Program-made: the position numbers and the translations under genes
From: Pelagophyceae sp. CCMP2097
Taxonomy: Eukaryota > Sar > Pelagophyceae
Length of the DNA stretch: 29,603 nucleotides
Assembly: GCA_026770575.1 (NCBI GenBank)
Contig: MU657241.1
Span: forward strand, 49,506 to 79,108
Direction of reading: 5' to 3'
In this document: piece by piece, positions 1 through 8,827 of the stretch
How positions within the stretch are numbered: the first letter of the stretch is position 1
Layout: each line of letters starts with the position of its first letter
The notes under the pieces: model-generated
Databases searched by the model: none
The model's input: the letters and a program-made list of their open reading frames with translations, nothing else
What the model was told of the DNA's origin: nothing

Positions 1-190
1 AGCCGGACCAAGGCCCGGTGCGTAATCGTATTCTGTCTTTCTCCACGCTAAACCTCCCGTTCCTACGGTATGCGTGTGGGGGAGCGTTGCGGTATATATA
101 CCGGGCCCCACAATCACCTCCAAGGATAATGATCCGGTGAATCCTCTTTTGCCCCCAGCGGGTCATTACGCCCGGCTAGTGCCGTCTCCG

Positions 191-201
191 GGATTCGAAC
201 C
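191..201 (-). promoter_or_regulatory. Box-B-like motif of a degenerate tRNA-like sequence
   Basis: On the minus strand this reads GGTTCGAATCC, a perfect RNA polymerase III box B. The surrounding minus-strand sequence (about 250 down to 175) resembles the anticodon and T-arm half of a tRNA. However, the 5' acceptor strand that should pair with AGACGGC next to the T-arm is missing, so this is more likely a tRNA relic or SINE fragment than a working tRNA gene. Confidence 0.4.
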
Positions 202-393
202 CGCGACCTAGCTCCCACGCAAGCGAGATACTGATTGCCCATAACCATAGATAATACGCAGCAACACATGCGATCGCCAAAAGGAGATTGCCGGTCTCCT
301 ATGACCGATCGCGTGTGTCGCTTCATATATAAACAGTGCCCGGGTTCGGCGACAGTCGGATCGCCGATTCTCCGCTGTGCCCGACTTCGAGCG

Positions 394-670
394 AAGGATA
401 CATACAAATCCCATTGCAATGCCCACGTAAATAATCAAAATTATTTAACTAATCGCTGAACCTTCAAATCCTCCTTGTCTTTATTTTTTATTTTTTTATT
501 TCTTATTGAGCTATTTATTTTTTCTTTTTTTTGCGGCCGGCCAGATTCGAACCTGTGACCAAAAACTTCTTCTATGATGATTCCAATGAGGCTCCTGCTC
601 GACCTCCACTCCCAATTTTAGCAATCGCATCAACCACCAATCGCTGAATCGGCCGAGTTGCTGCCCTTTC
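394..670 (-). repeat. Left outer arm of nested inverted repeat; SINE-like unit with tRNA-like box B
   Basis: This stretch is an imperfect inverted copy of 2264-2532. Both start in the context AAGGGCAGCAACTCGG and end in TATCCTTCG when read on the right-hand copy's strand. Read on the minus strand, the left copy holds GGTTCGAATCT at 543-553, close to the RNA polymerase III box B consensus GGTTCGANNCC. After it come a GC-rich GGCCGGCCGC and a long A-rich tract (about 480-530), as in tRNA-derived SINEs. I could not fold a complete tRNA cloverleaf. No protein is encoded. It could equally be the end of a foldback DNA transposon. Confidence 0.7.
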
Positions 671-684
671 CATTCCCTTTCCTC

Positions 685-845
685 CCCAAAGGTGGAACCT
701 CACGGATTTACCCGGGGACAGACAGAAGGACAGACAGACAGACGGACAGACAAATTGCCCCTGGTAATCCTTCAATCAAAGGACCCGAAGGGCCCTTGCC
801 GTAAACTAACGTTGATTAAACGGCAAGGACCCTTCGGGTCCTCAA
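685..845. repeat. Left inner arm of nested inverted repeat with internal hairpin
   Basis: An imperfect inverted copy of 1492-1659. The arm starts with CCCAAAGGTGGAACCTCACG, runs through a GACAGACAGACG-type simple repeat (about 716-750), and ends in a hairpin. The hairpin halves are 779-803 (AAAGGACCCGAAGGGCCC...) and 819-841 (ACGGCAAGGACCCTTCGGG...). They pair over about 23 bases with one mismatch around a 15-base loop. Confidence 0.75.
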
Positions 846-1491
846 TAGACGCGGTTCTCAAAATCACGATTCTCGAATTGAGACAAACTGTTTGATGGAG
901 TCGACGCGCCTCGATGCAAGCTTTCAAGATCCGCCAACTTGAGCTCCGCGGGCGAGGTCCGCGCTGAGATAATCGCGCCCAAAGTTTAACGGAATGTCAT
1001 TTTAAATTTTGGCAATTTGACTTTGGAACATGCGTGCAGTACTTAAGATTTGATATAAACCTCCCGAGGCGCGATTATCGAGCGCAGCGAGCCAAGTTTC
1101 GCCCAAACGAACGCGCAAAAGTGGGGCTGCCGAGCCTCGGCCCAACGGCCTTCCCTGAGCCGGCAGGCGAGGTCCGGTGGCGGCGCGCGCACGCGCGGGA
1201 CCTCCCGAGCATGGGTCCGGCTTCATATTGGGGCAGTTCGACCGCATCGGGGAGTTGGAGCGGTTCAAGCGACACCATTTTCGGGCACACCAAAAACAGC
1301 CCGCGCGCCTCCAGGCGAAAGGAGGCTCGCGGTCCCGGGGTATAGGCGCCGTGGCGCGTCCATCGCGACACTCCTGACCCCAGGGGACGTCGGTGCGCGG
1401 CGGGGCGGCGCCTCCCAGTTCGAAGGTTGGAAGGGAAAGCCAACCATTCCGTTGAAACCCAACCATTTTCCGTTGAGGCTTTTTACACAAT

Positions 1492-1659
1492 AATTGAGGA
1501 CCCGAAGGGTCCTTGCCGTTTAATCAACGTCAGTTTACGGCAAGGGCCCTTCGGGTCCTTTGATTGAAGGATTACCGGGGGGAATTTTGTCTGTCCGTCT
1601 GTCTGTCTGTCCGTCCGTCTGTCCGTCCCAGGGTAAATCCGTGAGGTTCCACCTTTGGG
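1492..1659. repeat. Right inner arm of nested inverted repeat with internal hairpin
   Basis: The mirror copy of 685-845. Its own hairpin halves lie at 1497-1519 and 1537-1560, and a GTCTGTCC-type simple repeat occupies about 1589-1628. It ends with AGGTTCCACCTTTGGG. The two inner arms enclose a 646-base spacer (846-1491) in which I see no gene. Confidence 0.75.
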
Positions 1660-1854
1660 AAGACACTACCAGCTTATTAGGTCGTGTTTCAAAAATATCG
1701 CTAAACAACGTTTTCGGAACGGTTACAGATTCCAAATTTTCGATGCAAGGATTTGCAAATTCAAGCCCGTTATCATTGAAGTTCAGACTCGCTAGTTTTC
1801 GAAAGTCCACAGGCCGAAGGTAGCTTTGGGGACCTCGTTTGTCGGACGGGGGGC

Positions 1855-1933
1855 GGCTCCTTTGGACCCTAAGGGCTTCATCGCTTGGGGAGGCGAGGCC
1901 CATCCGATAGAAACCTTAGGGTCCAACGGAGCC
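1855..1933. repeat. Twenty-base inverted repeat (hairpin)
   Basis: Bases 1855-1874 (GGCTCCTTTGGACCCTAAGG) and 1914-1933 (CCTTAGGGTCCAACGGAGCC) are inverted copies with one mismatch and a 39-base spacer. They lie inside the right half of the large nested inverted repeat, and nothing similar sits at the matching place on the left. Confidence 0.65.
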
Positions 1934-2263
1934 CGCGTCGTTCGCGCGGTGTGGTGCCTCAAAAATGGACATATGTTCTCAAAAAGGGGAAGTCAAAAAA
2001 AAACTGGCCGAACCGCTGGCGCGCGGCGCGTTTCGCGACGGCCCCGTGCGCGCCGAGTCGGATCACGACAAGCGGCGCGACGGCGAGGTGCTTGCGACTC
2101 AAACCGTATCTTGCTCACAGCTCTCCTTGTCTCAATAAGAAAGATTTGATTCAGACTCAGACTGTACAGTAAACACACGTCGGATGTCATTTGGCGGGCT
2201 TGCGGGGGCATGAAAAATCAAGTTTTAAGATGTGTTTTCGATAGCGATCTAAGCTGCTAGTGA

Positions 2264-2532
2264 AAAGGGCAGCAACTCGGCTGATTCAGCGATTGGTGGT
2301 TGATGCGATTGCTAAAATTGGGAGTGGAGGTCGAGCAGGAGCCTCATTGGAATAATCATAAAAGAAGTTTTTGGTCACAGGTTCGAATCTGGTCGGCCGC
2401 AAAAAAAAAAATAGCTCAATAAGAAATAAATAAAGATAAAAATAAAGATAAGGAGGATTTGAAGGTTCAGCGATTAGTTAAATAATTTTAATTATTTACG
2501 TGGGCATTGCAATGGGATTTGGCTGTATCCTT
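2264..2532 (+). repeat. Right outer arm of nested inverted repeat; SINE-like unit with tRNA-like box B
   Basis: The inverted partner of 394-670, read on the plus strand. GGTTCGAATCT at 2380-2390 resembles box B. After it come GGTCGGCCGC, an A tract from 2401, and an A/T-rich tail of AATAAAGATA-like units to about 2450. The last part (2495-2532) matches the left copy closely (ACGTGGGCATTGCAATGGGA), so the repeated unit extends well beyond the A-rich tract. That is unusual for a simple SINE. Confidence 0.7.
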
Positions 2533-3071
2533 CGGGTCCTCCGTGTGCCTCCGGCGCGCTCTTGTAATTTACACAAGCGGCGTTTTGTTATTTCGGCGAT
2601 TTCGGCTCGCTGCGCTCGAAAACGGCGTCTATCCTCAATAATTAAGCCAGCCTACTCGCGTTTCGAAGTGTTCTCTACTTAGAGCTAAGCGACTGCACCA
2701 ACATACCAAAGGCGCCCCCTCCTTCTCCGGGGGTCTGCAGTACCTCCGGTGCGCCATGGTCACGGTAATAAAGTCAAAACAAGTCTCGAGCTCACCGCTG
2801 CATTTTGAGGTCGAGACCTCCCGGTAGGCGTATCGGCGCGGGCTCTCCCAGCATATCGGCGCGGGAGGGCTGGAGAAGCCGGCGTTGGACTCGCAACCGC
2901 CGTCGGGGCTTTTTGCAACTCAAGTCTTGGCAACTCAAGTCTTGGTCCCAAGGCGGGCGTGCCGTTAAGCGCTGGCGGAGTCGCGGTGCCGGCGGAGTCG
3001 CCGCAGGAGCGTCACAGACCATCACGGCGGGAACGGTGCGAGCTCAGAACGGTGTCTGAACTCGGCGTTTC

Positions 3072-3890
3072 TCAGAAACGGAGCGCTTCGGCGGCGGCGC
3101 CGCCGTGCATGTACTTGACGAGGAGTTGGGCCGAGGCGCCCGCCAAGATGCCGAGCCTGAAACGCACGTTTCGGCGGGGCGCGAGCGTCCAAAGCGCACT
3201 TTTGCTTGTGCGGCACCGAGCGCTCCCACAAGTAGATGAGCATGATGAAGCCTAAGACCTACCCGCCCGTACCGCGGCGCGCAGAATCAGAGCCGCGACT
3301 CACAAAGCCCATGACAAACCCGAGGAAGAAGTCGCGCGGCGTGCCGAGCTCCGAGTCGTACGCGTCGTGCTCAAACTAGAGTCGGACGTGCTCAAACTCA
3401 AGGCCGCGCTGGGCACGCGAGGGCGCGACAGCCGCACCGTCTGCGCGTGGCCGAGCTCTTGGTCCGCGTTGGCGAACTGGGCCTCGCGCACCGCATCGGC
3501 GAAGCGCGCGTCGAGGAGGGACATGTCAAAGTCCGGCGCCTGCCGCAGCGCCGGCGACATTTCCTCCACGCGATTCCTAAACACGCCCCTCGGGCGCACG
3601 CCGTCCGCGGTGCAGGGCGTGACGCACGCTGCGGCGCGCTGCGCGTCAGTGCGCGCGACTGCGCCGGCGGCGAGCGGGAAGAGGTGTACTGTCCGGATTT
3701 GGCCGTAGGCGCTCAACAACTCGCCTCGTTTCATGATCCGACCCATGCAGATCAGCCGCTGCCGATCCAGGGGCACGTCCAAATGGCGCGCGACGGCGTC
3801 CATGAGCCCGTTCACCGTGGCGCCGTCGCCGCCGCCGACACGGACGATTTTCGCGGTGCCGGACACATCCAACACGCGGATCTCCACCAT
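3072..3890 (-). CDS. Ubiquitin-like-domain membrane protein (Dsc3/TMUB-like)
   Basis: I infer four exons: 3890-3438, 3375-3304, 3258-3200 and 3156-3072. The phases close exactly and give 222 residues. The start is the ATG at 3890. Residues 1-75 look like a ubiquitin fold (MVEIRVLDVSG..., then LDVPLDRQRLICMGRIM, equivalent to the ubiquitin QRLIFAG region). About residues 166-186 form a strongly hydrophobic membrane segment (FFLGFVMGFVLGFIMLIYLW). It is followed by ERSVPHKQKLGILAGAS, a second weak hydrophobic stretch and a short tail. N-terminal UBL plus C-terminal membrane segments is the plan of Dsc3-type subunits of ER/Golgi ubiquitin-ligase complexes and of TMUB proteins, so a role in ER-associated protein degradation is likely. 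Which subfamily it belongs to is inferred. It is divergent with the MFI-like gene (274 bases between starts). Confidence 0.75.
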
Positions 3891-4164
3891 ACCTCCAACC
3901 CGTCCGGCCCCGGCGGCGAGGCGCCTTCTACCGCATGCAAGGACCCGCCTCGCGGGCCTCCTTTCCCGCCTTTCCGCGCCCCGTCAACGTCGCGGCGGAA
4001 ATATCTCGAGCTTTCGCTGAAAATATTCACTTCCGGTCTCCGGTTTTGAGGAAAAACTCCGTTTCAACGCGGCACCGCGCGGCGGTCCCGCGTGCCCGCG
4101 CGTCGCAAGGGAGCCCGTCCTCGCGTCTGCAGGAGGCCCTCGGTCCTTTGCTGGCGGCGGGCAC
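3891..4164. promoter_or_regulatory. Shared divergent promoter region
   Basis: These 274 bases separate the start codons of two genes that point away from each other, so both promoters and 5' leaders must lie here. I see no TATA box. A GAAAATATT-like AT-rich patch lies at about 4017-4030. Confidence 0.4.
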
Positions 4165-5947
4165 ATGCCGGCGGTGCAGATGCCGGCGGCGCAGCTCCCG
4201 TCGCCGTCGCCGTCCGAGCCGCCGCCGGTCGCCAAGCGGCGGCGGACGCGGCAGCGGAAGAACGAGCTCGTGCGCGCCCCATGGCTCTCGCCGATGATCG
4301 CTCTACGCATCGCGGCGGTCTACATCCAGAGCCAAGTCCGGGGTCTGCTCGTGCGTCGACCGCGCCTCCACCTCGGGGCTCTGCGTATTCCTTTGCGGCC
4401 TCTCCAGACGCTCTCCAAACGCTCTGCGCAGGCGCGCTTCCCGCGGCCCAAAGTGGTGCGGCGGCGGGTGACGGACGCCAAGGAGCGGCTGCTGGATCGC
4501 TATCTGGTCGACGTGAGGTCGGACCGCGGCGGCCCGGAAGGCGGCTTCTCAGAATGGTGAGTCGGCGCGCCTCGGATCCGTGGAACGCCCGGCTGGAGCG
4601 CCCACGTAGGTGCGCGGTGCGGCTGCAGTCGTGGGCGAGGTGCTGGCGGCAGATGCACCTGCGCGAGCCCGCGCCCTGAGTTTGGAAATGTCTACGGGGT
4701 CCATTCACGAAGAGTCGTCGTTGACACCAAAGTAGGTACGAGCTGCGTCGGTTCAGCGTGTATCAGATCGCTGCTTTACAGATCCAGGCCGCGGTGCGCG
4801 ACCACGGCCAGTCGAGGTATATGCAAGTCCCTCGCAAGGCCTCCAAAGACCTGACGCCGGAGGCGGCGGCGGCGGCGGCGCTGCAGGACGTCTGGCGGCG
4901 GTTCACGAACAAGAAGATCTTCCGGTACTACCGCGATTTGATTCGATTTCGGTTGGTCGGGGACCCTGCATCTCTACTCCGGACCATCAACCCGGGCGAG
5001 GCCAACTTCATGGACAAGGCCACGGGGTTGCACGTCAGATTCCGCCTCGGCGGAGCCTCGCGAGCCGCCGCGTCAAAAGTGACCGCCTCGTTTTTCCCAG
5101 GCTCCCGTAGGGAGCCGCTGCTTATAGTGCTTTTACCAGGCTCCCGTAGGGAGCTGATGGTAGAAAGGTTTGGTCGAGCTATTTCCCAGGCTCGATCAAA
5201 GCATCATCGGCTCCCTACGGGAGCCTGGGCAATCACTGCCTCGGGAGTCAGATAGGAGACCCTGTTCCCATGTTTGGTGCCGTTGTTGCCGCGCGTCATG
5301 GCCTCGATAGGTTCCCTCCGATGATGTACTATAAGATCTACCTCCACCGCCCGCTCTGCGACGTCGGGGCCTTTGCGCCGCGCGACTACACGACGTCTAA
5401 GCCGTTTCCGCAGACTGCGCGGCACACAAAGCAAGAGTCCAAGGCAGAGTCCAAGTCTCGCTTCGGGTCGTCGTTCACGGGCAAGTCGGCGACGCAGGCG
5501 TCGTTGCGCGTCGGCGGGACGTACTTTGGGGCCGTCGTCAACGACGTCGGGCCCGACGGCACTGCGAATTGGTACCGGCGCGTCGAGAACAACGCCTGGC
5601 GGCCCATTACCAACTCCGCCCTCGCCGAGATCTACGCCCCACCAGACGGCCTCTTCGGAAACGAAGCGGCCGCGCAGGCCCTCGTGCAGCGCGGCAGGCC
5701 CTTTCACTACCTCTTTTCCGTGCGAGCGGGCGACCGCGTCCGCATGCGCAAGGAGAAGAAGCGAAGGTGGTTGGCGCAGCTCTACCGCGACGGCCTCGCA
5801 AAAGAGAAGGATGACCAAAAGGCGCCGCTGGACTGGGACGGCGACAGCCACGTCGAGGACCTGCTCGAGTGGACCCAGGACCTGGACTACGACGAGTACC
5901 TCCAGAACTGGGCCTCTCTCGCAACGTCCGCGCCCTCCGGCAGATGA
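4165..5947 (+). CDS. C11orf65/MFI-family protein with N-terminal IQ motifs
   Basis: Three exons (4165-4556, 4736-5071, 5311-5947) join in phase to give 454 residues. The core (about 175-454) follows human C11orf65/MFI: FRYYRDLIRFRLVGDP, then LLRTINPGEANFMDKATG, HVRFRLGG, FPPMMYYKIYLHRPLCDVG, WYRRVENNAWRPITN, and the C-terminal VEDLLEWTQDLDYDEYLQNW. Human MFI binds mitochondrial fission factors. The extra N-terminal part carries IQ-type calmodulin-binding motifs at about 49-65 (AAVYIQSQVRGLLVRR) and 143-155 (AALQIQAAVRD), with a third IQ-like helix near 178. The second intron (5072-5310) contains a terminal-inverted-repeat element. The next gene, convergent on it, is IFT81. An axonemal or ciliary role would fit the IQ motifs and the neighbour, but that is inference. 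Confidence 0.85.
5096..5229. mobile_element. Foldback/MITE-like element inside an intron
   Basis: The ends are perfect 21-base inverted repeats (5096-5116 and 5209-5229; core CCCAGGCTCCCGTAGGG). A third copy of the end sequence sits at 5136-5155, so this is probably a nested or partly duplicated insertion. The interior shares GATGG...GGTTTGGTCGAGC with the element at 6001-6108. It lies wholly within intron 5072-5310 of the MFI-like gene and encodes nothing. I see no clear target-site duplication. Confidence 0.7.
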
Positions 5948-5958
5948 GGGGCTCTTCT

Positions 5959-5964
5959 AATAAA
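5959..5964 (+). terminator. Possible polyadenylation signal AATAAA
   Basis: AATAAA lies 12 bases after the stop codon of the MFI-like gene, very close for a classical signal. It is listed only because the sequence is otherwise GC-rich. Confidence 0.25.
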
Positions 5965-6000
5965 GTCGCCCCGCTCGCTTCGTCCTGCGACGCTCCATTT

Positions 6001-6108
6001 CCCAGGCTCCCGTAGGGAGCCGATGGATGAATGGTTTGGTCGCTACGGGGGCCTGAGAAATATAGCTCGACCAAACTATTCTGCCATGCGTCTCCCTACG
6101 GGAGCCTG
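6001..6108. mobile_element. Second copy of the foldback/MITE-like element
   Basis: A 108-base element bounded by inverted repeats at 6001-6021 and 6088-6108, with one mismatch. The ends are the same as in the intronic copy at 5096-5229. The interior is itself self-complementary (ATGGTTTGGTCG near 6032 and CGACCAAACTAT near 6066), so the whole unit could fold into one long hairpin. It sits in the 234-base gap between the convergent MFI-like and IFT81 genes, probably in or near both 3' untranslated regions. Confidence 0.7.
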
Positions 6109-6180
6109 GGAAATCGGTGTCGGCATAAATGTCTGACAAAGCTCTTTTACGGCGGGGGAATGGCCGTGCTTGGTGAGGCC

Positions 6181-8539
6181 TTAGTTGACGGAGAACGTGG
6201 CGACGCGGGCGTTGCCCATGTCGAACTCGGTGGCGGTCATGCCGATGGTGGCCGACTGCTGGTCGACCAAGTCCAGCTTGCAGCGCAGGAGCTTTTCGAC
6301 GTTGGCGTACGCCGCGCGCTGCTTCAAGGACGGCCCCTCGTGCTTCTCGATGCCGGCGCGCTGCTTGCGCAGCTGGTCGGAAAAGGCCTGCTGCTGCGAG
6401 AGCTTGTTGGTGTACAGGTCCTCGTAGCACTTGAAGTTTGGAAGCAAGCCGCGGCCTTTGCCGTCCTTCCAACCCGCTTCGTCGTCCACTCTTTTCAGAG
6501 TCGTGTCCGCCATGGCCGTGAGGCAGTTCAAATAGTGGAAGCGCGACTCCTCTTCGAGAGCCTCCTGCTGCTGCGCGCCGCAGTCGCTCTCGAGTTGCTG
6601 CCGCTCGACGTCCAAGCCGACGGCCACTTTATCGTACGCACTCTTCTTCGCCCCATAATCCCCCTCCACGGCCTTGTAGTCGTTGCGCACGTCTCGAAGC
6701 TTCTTGATCTGCGGCTGCAGCTCGGCTTTCTTTTCCTTGAGCTGCAGAGTAATTTGGCGAACCATGGAAGAAATCTCGTCAAGAGTCTTCTCCTTCAGCA
6801 CATCAACTTGCGCAGTCGCCTCGCTCGCCCGCTCCAGCGAATCTTGAGTCTCGCGGTAGCCGCGCACGCCGTTGCGCGCCTCCAACTCGCGTAGGAAGTC
6901 GTCCAAGTTGGCCACGCGCGAACGCAGGATCGTCTCCGTGCGATGAAGCGTGACAGACTCTGCATTCAACTCGGAGAGCTGCGCCTTTTGCTGCTTGTAC
7001 ACGTGCGTCTTCTCGCGCAGCCGCGCGCCGAACCTCCCGAAAGCGTCAACAAGGGAATTTGAAGAGGGCAAACGCACTTCTTAAATTCGTCGCGCGGCAT
7101 GAACTTGGCGCCGCCGACCTCCGACACGTCCAGCTCGCGCTGCTCCACCGTCTTGCGCAGCTTGGCGCACTCGTCCTCAAGAGCCTCGAGCTCGACGTAT
7201 TTCTCTTTCAACTTTTTGGAAACCATCGTAGTATGCTGCCTAAAACTCGCCAGCTGCCCATCCTTGCGGCCCGCGACGGCGTCTGCGATCCTCGCGCGCG
7301 TGCGGTCGACGCGCTGCTCGTCGTCGGCGATGGCCCGCATGAGCTCTTCGACGTCGTCGCGAGTGCGCTGAGGTTCCATGCGCGCGTCGCGCAGGCGAGC
7401 CAAACGGTCGCGCTTCGCGTCGCAGTCGCGCGGCAGGTCCGTCTCGACGCGTTTGCGTAGAGCCTCGACCTCGGAGTGCAGCTGCTCCAAAAGCGACTGC
7501 GCGTCGGCGCCTCTTTCCATGGTGGACGCCCTTAAAGCGGCGAGCCTCTTGGTCGCGTCCTTCTTGCGCTGGTCGGCGGCGGCCAGCGCGTGGCGCTGCG
7601 CCCGGGCTTGCTCCTGGTGCACGGCCTCCTTGTCCTGCTGCACTCGCAGGCGGTTGGTGGCTTGAAGGAGCTCCTTAAAATCGCGGACGTCTGAGTTGGA
7701 CTTTTCCAACTTTTCGATCTTCGATAAGAGCTGCTTCTTCTCCTCCTCCAACGTCGAGATTTCGGCCTTGAGCTCGGACGGGTGGATCGGGACGCGCCGA
7801 GCTTTCTCGACGGCGATGTGCGCCTCTTTAAACTGCGACTGCAAATGCTTATAATGCTGGTAAGAGTCCGCCAACGTCTCGTCCTGCAAAAACTCCGGCG
7901 GCACGTCCAAAGGCAGCAGGAACCGCGCGATGTAGGCGCGCTTGCGGTGCACGTCCAACTTCTCCAAAAGCCAGTGCAGCACGGGGTACACCACCAGCTT
8001 GTCGCCGGCGCCGAGGCCGTGCTCGAAAGCGTCGCGCCTAAAGGCCGCGTGTTTGCCTTTGCTGCGACGCGGCTCGCACTCACGCGCTGGGGTGCGAGTC
8101 GCCGGGGACTTTGAACTTTAGCAGGCTCAGCGAACTCATCATCTTCTGCGCCAGCTGCTCGCGCGGCGCGTCGCGCACCTGCAGGAGGTGATAAGCGAGC
8201 GACGGTGCCTCCGCGCTTCCACGACGCCTCCGGATACCGCCCCCCGCGGGAGACATAGACGCCACGACGGCGCGCGACCGTCTCGACGGAGTCCGGATGC
8301 GGCGCGGTCCCCCCCGCGGCGCCGCTGGGCGGGGACGTTTGAACACGCCGCCGGCGCTCCGAGGGACGCGGCGGGCGCACGTCCGCGACGGCCATGGTCT
8401 TGTCGACCTCTGCAAAGACCTCATTCAGGATCTGCACAATCTCGATGGGCGCCTTTTCGTCAAAGTCGACGAGCGTGAGGCTCTTGCGGAACGGCGCCTC
8501 GTTCAGCTTCGAGACGATGAAGATTACCGGGTCCGCCAT
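6181..8539 (-). CDS. IFT81: Intraflagellar transport protein 81
   Basis: Four exons (8539-8381, 8178-8084, 8037-7078, 7033-6181) join in phase to give 688 residues, close to the usual 676 or so. The start is the ATG at 8539. The N-terminus (FIVSKLNEAPFRKSLTLVDF, VQILNEVFAEVDKTM, then MMSSLSLLKFKVPGD and YPVLHWLLEKLDVHRKRAY) is the NN-CH domain, which in IFT81 binds tubulin. FLQDETLAD follows. The rest is long coiled coil with family landmarks such as RDEFKKFGARLREKTHVYKQ and a LEEESRFHYLNCLTAM segment. IFT81 works with IFT74 in the IFT-B1 core, carrying tubulin into growing cilia. Introns are 44-202 bases. Its presence implies that the organism builds flagella at some stage. The family assignment is secure. 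Confidence 0.95.
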
Positions 8540-8827
8540 GGCGCGCTCGAGCCCCAAGGCGGCGGCGCTTCGAAAACGGCGTTTGCCTGAACCCGGGCTG
8601 AATTTGCACCCGCGCGCGCGGTTGGCCCGGTTTCAGTCGCCTAGCCGGGCCCGCGGGGAGCGGCGCTGGACCCCGTCGAAACGGAGGGCGCTATAGAGTC
8701 GGGACCCCGAGCCGCGGGCGCGCCGCGCAACGCCTCGGTGCGATTCGCGCGCGGGAAGGCCCCTCGATGGCTGGACGGGCTTAACGGGCGTCGACGCTTG
8801 GGACGGAAGTCTTCTTCGAGTCGGTCC

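Larger units (their letters stand above)
1..3071. other. Gene-poor, repeat-rich left end
   Basis: No open frame here has recognisable protein similarity, and the base composition shifts between AT-rich and GC-rich blocks. Besides the inverted repeats listed separately, there is a perfect 15-base tandem duplication (2915-2929 and 2930-2944, GCAACTCAAGTCTTG). A TATCGGCGCGGG repeat lies near 2829 and 2851. The last part is probably the 3' flank of the gene that ends at 3072. Confidence 0.6.

Noticed and set aside
175..250. Functional tRNA gene on the minus strand
   Set aside because: Box B and a T-arm are present, but there is no pairing acceptor stem and the anticodon arm does not pair properly.
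5096..6108. CRISPR array
   Set aside because: The repeats are inverted, palindromic and unevenly spaced, lie in an intron and a gene flank, and there are no cas genes.
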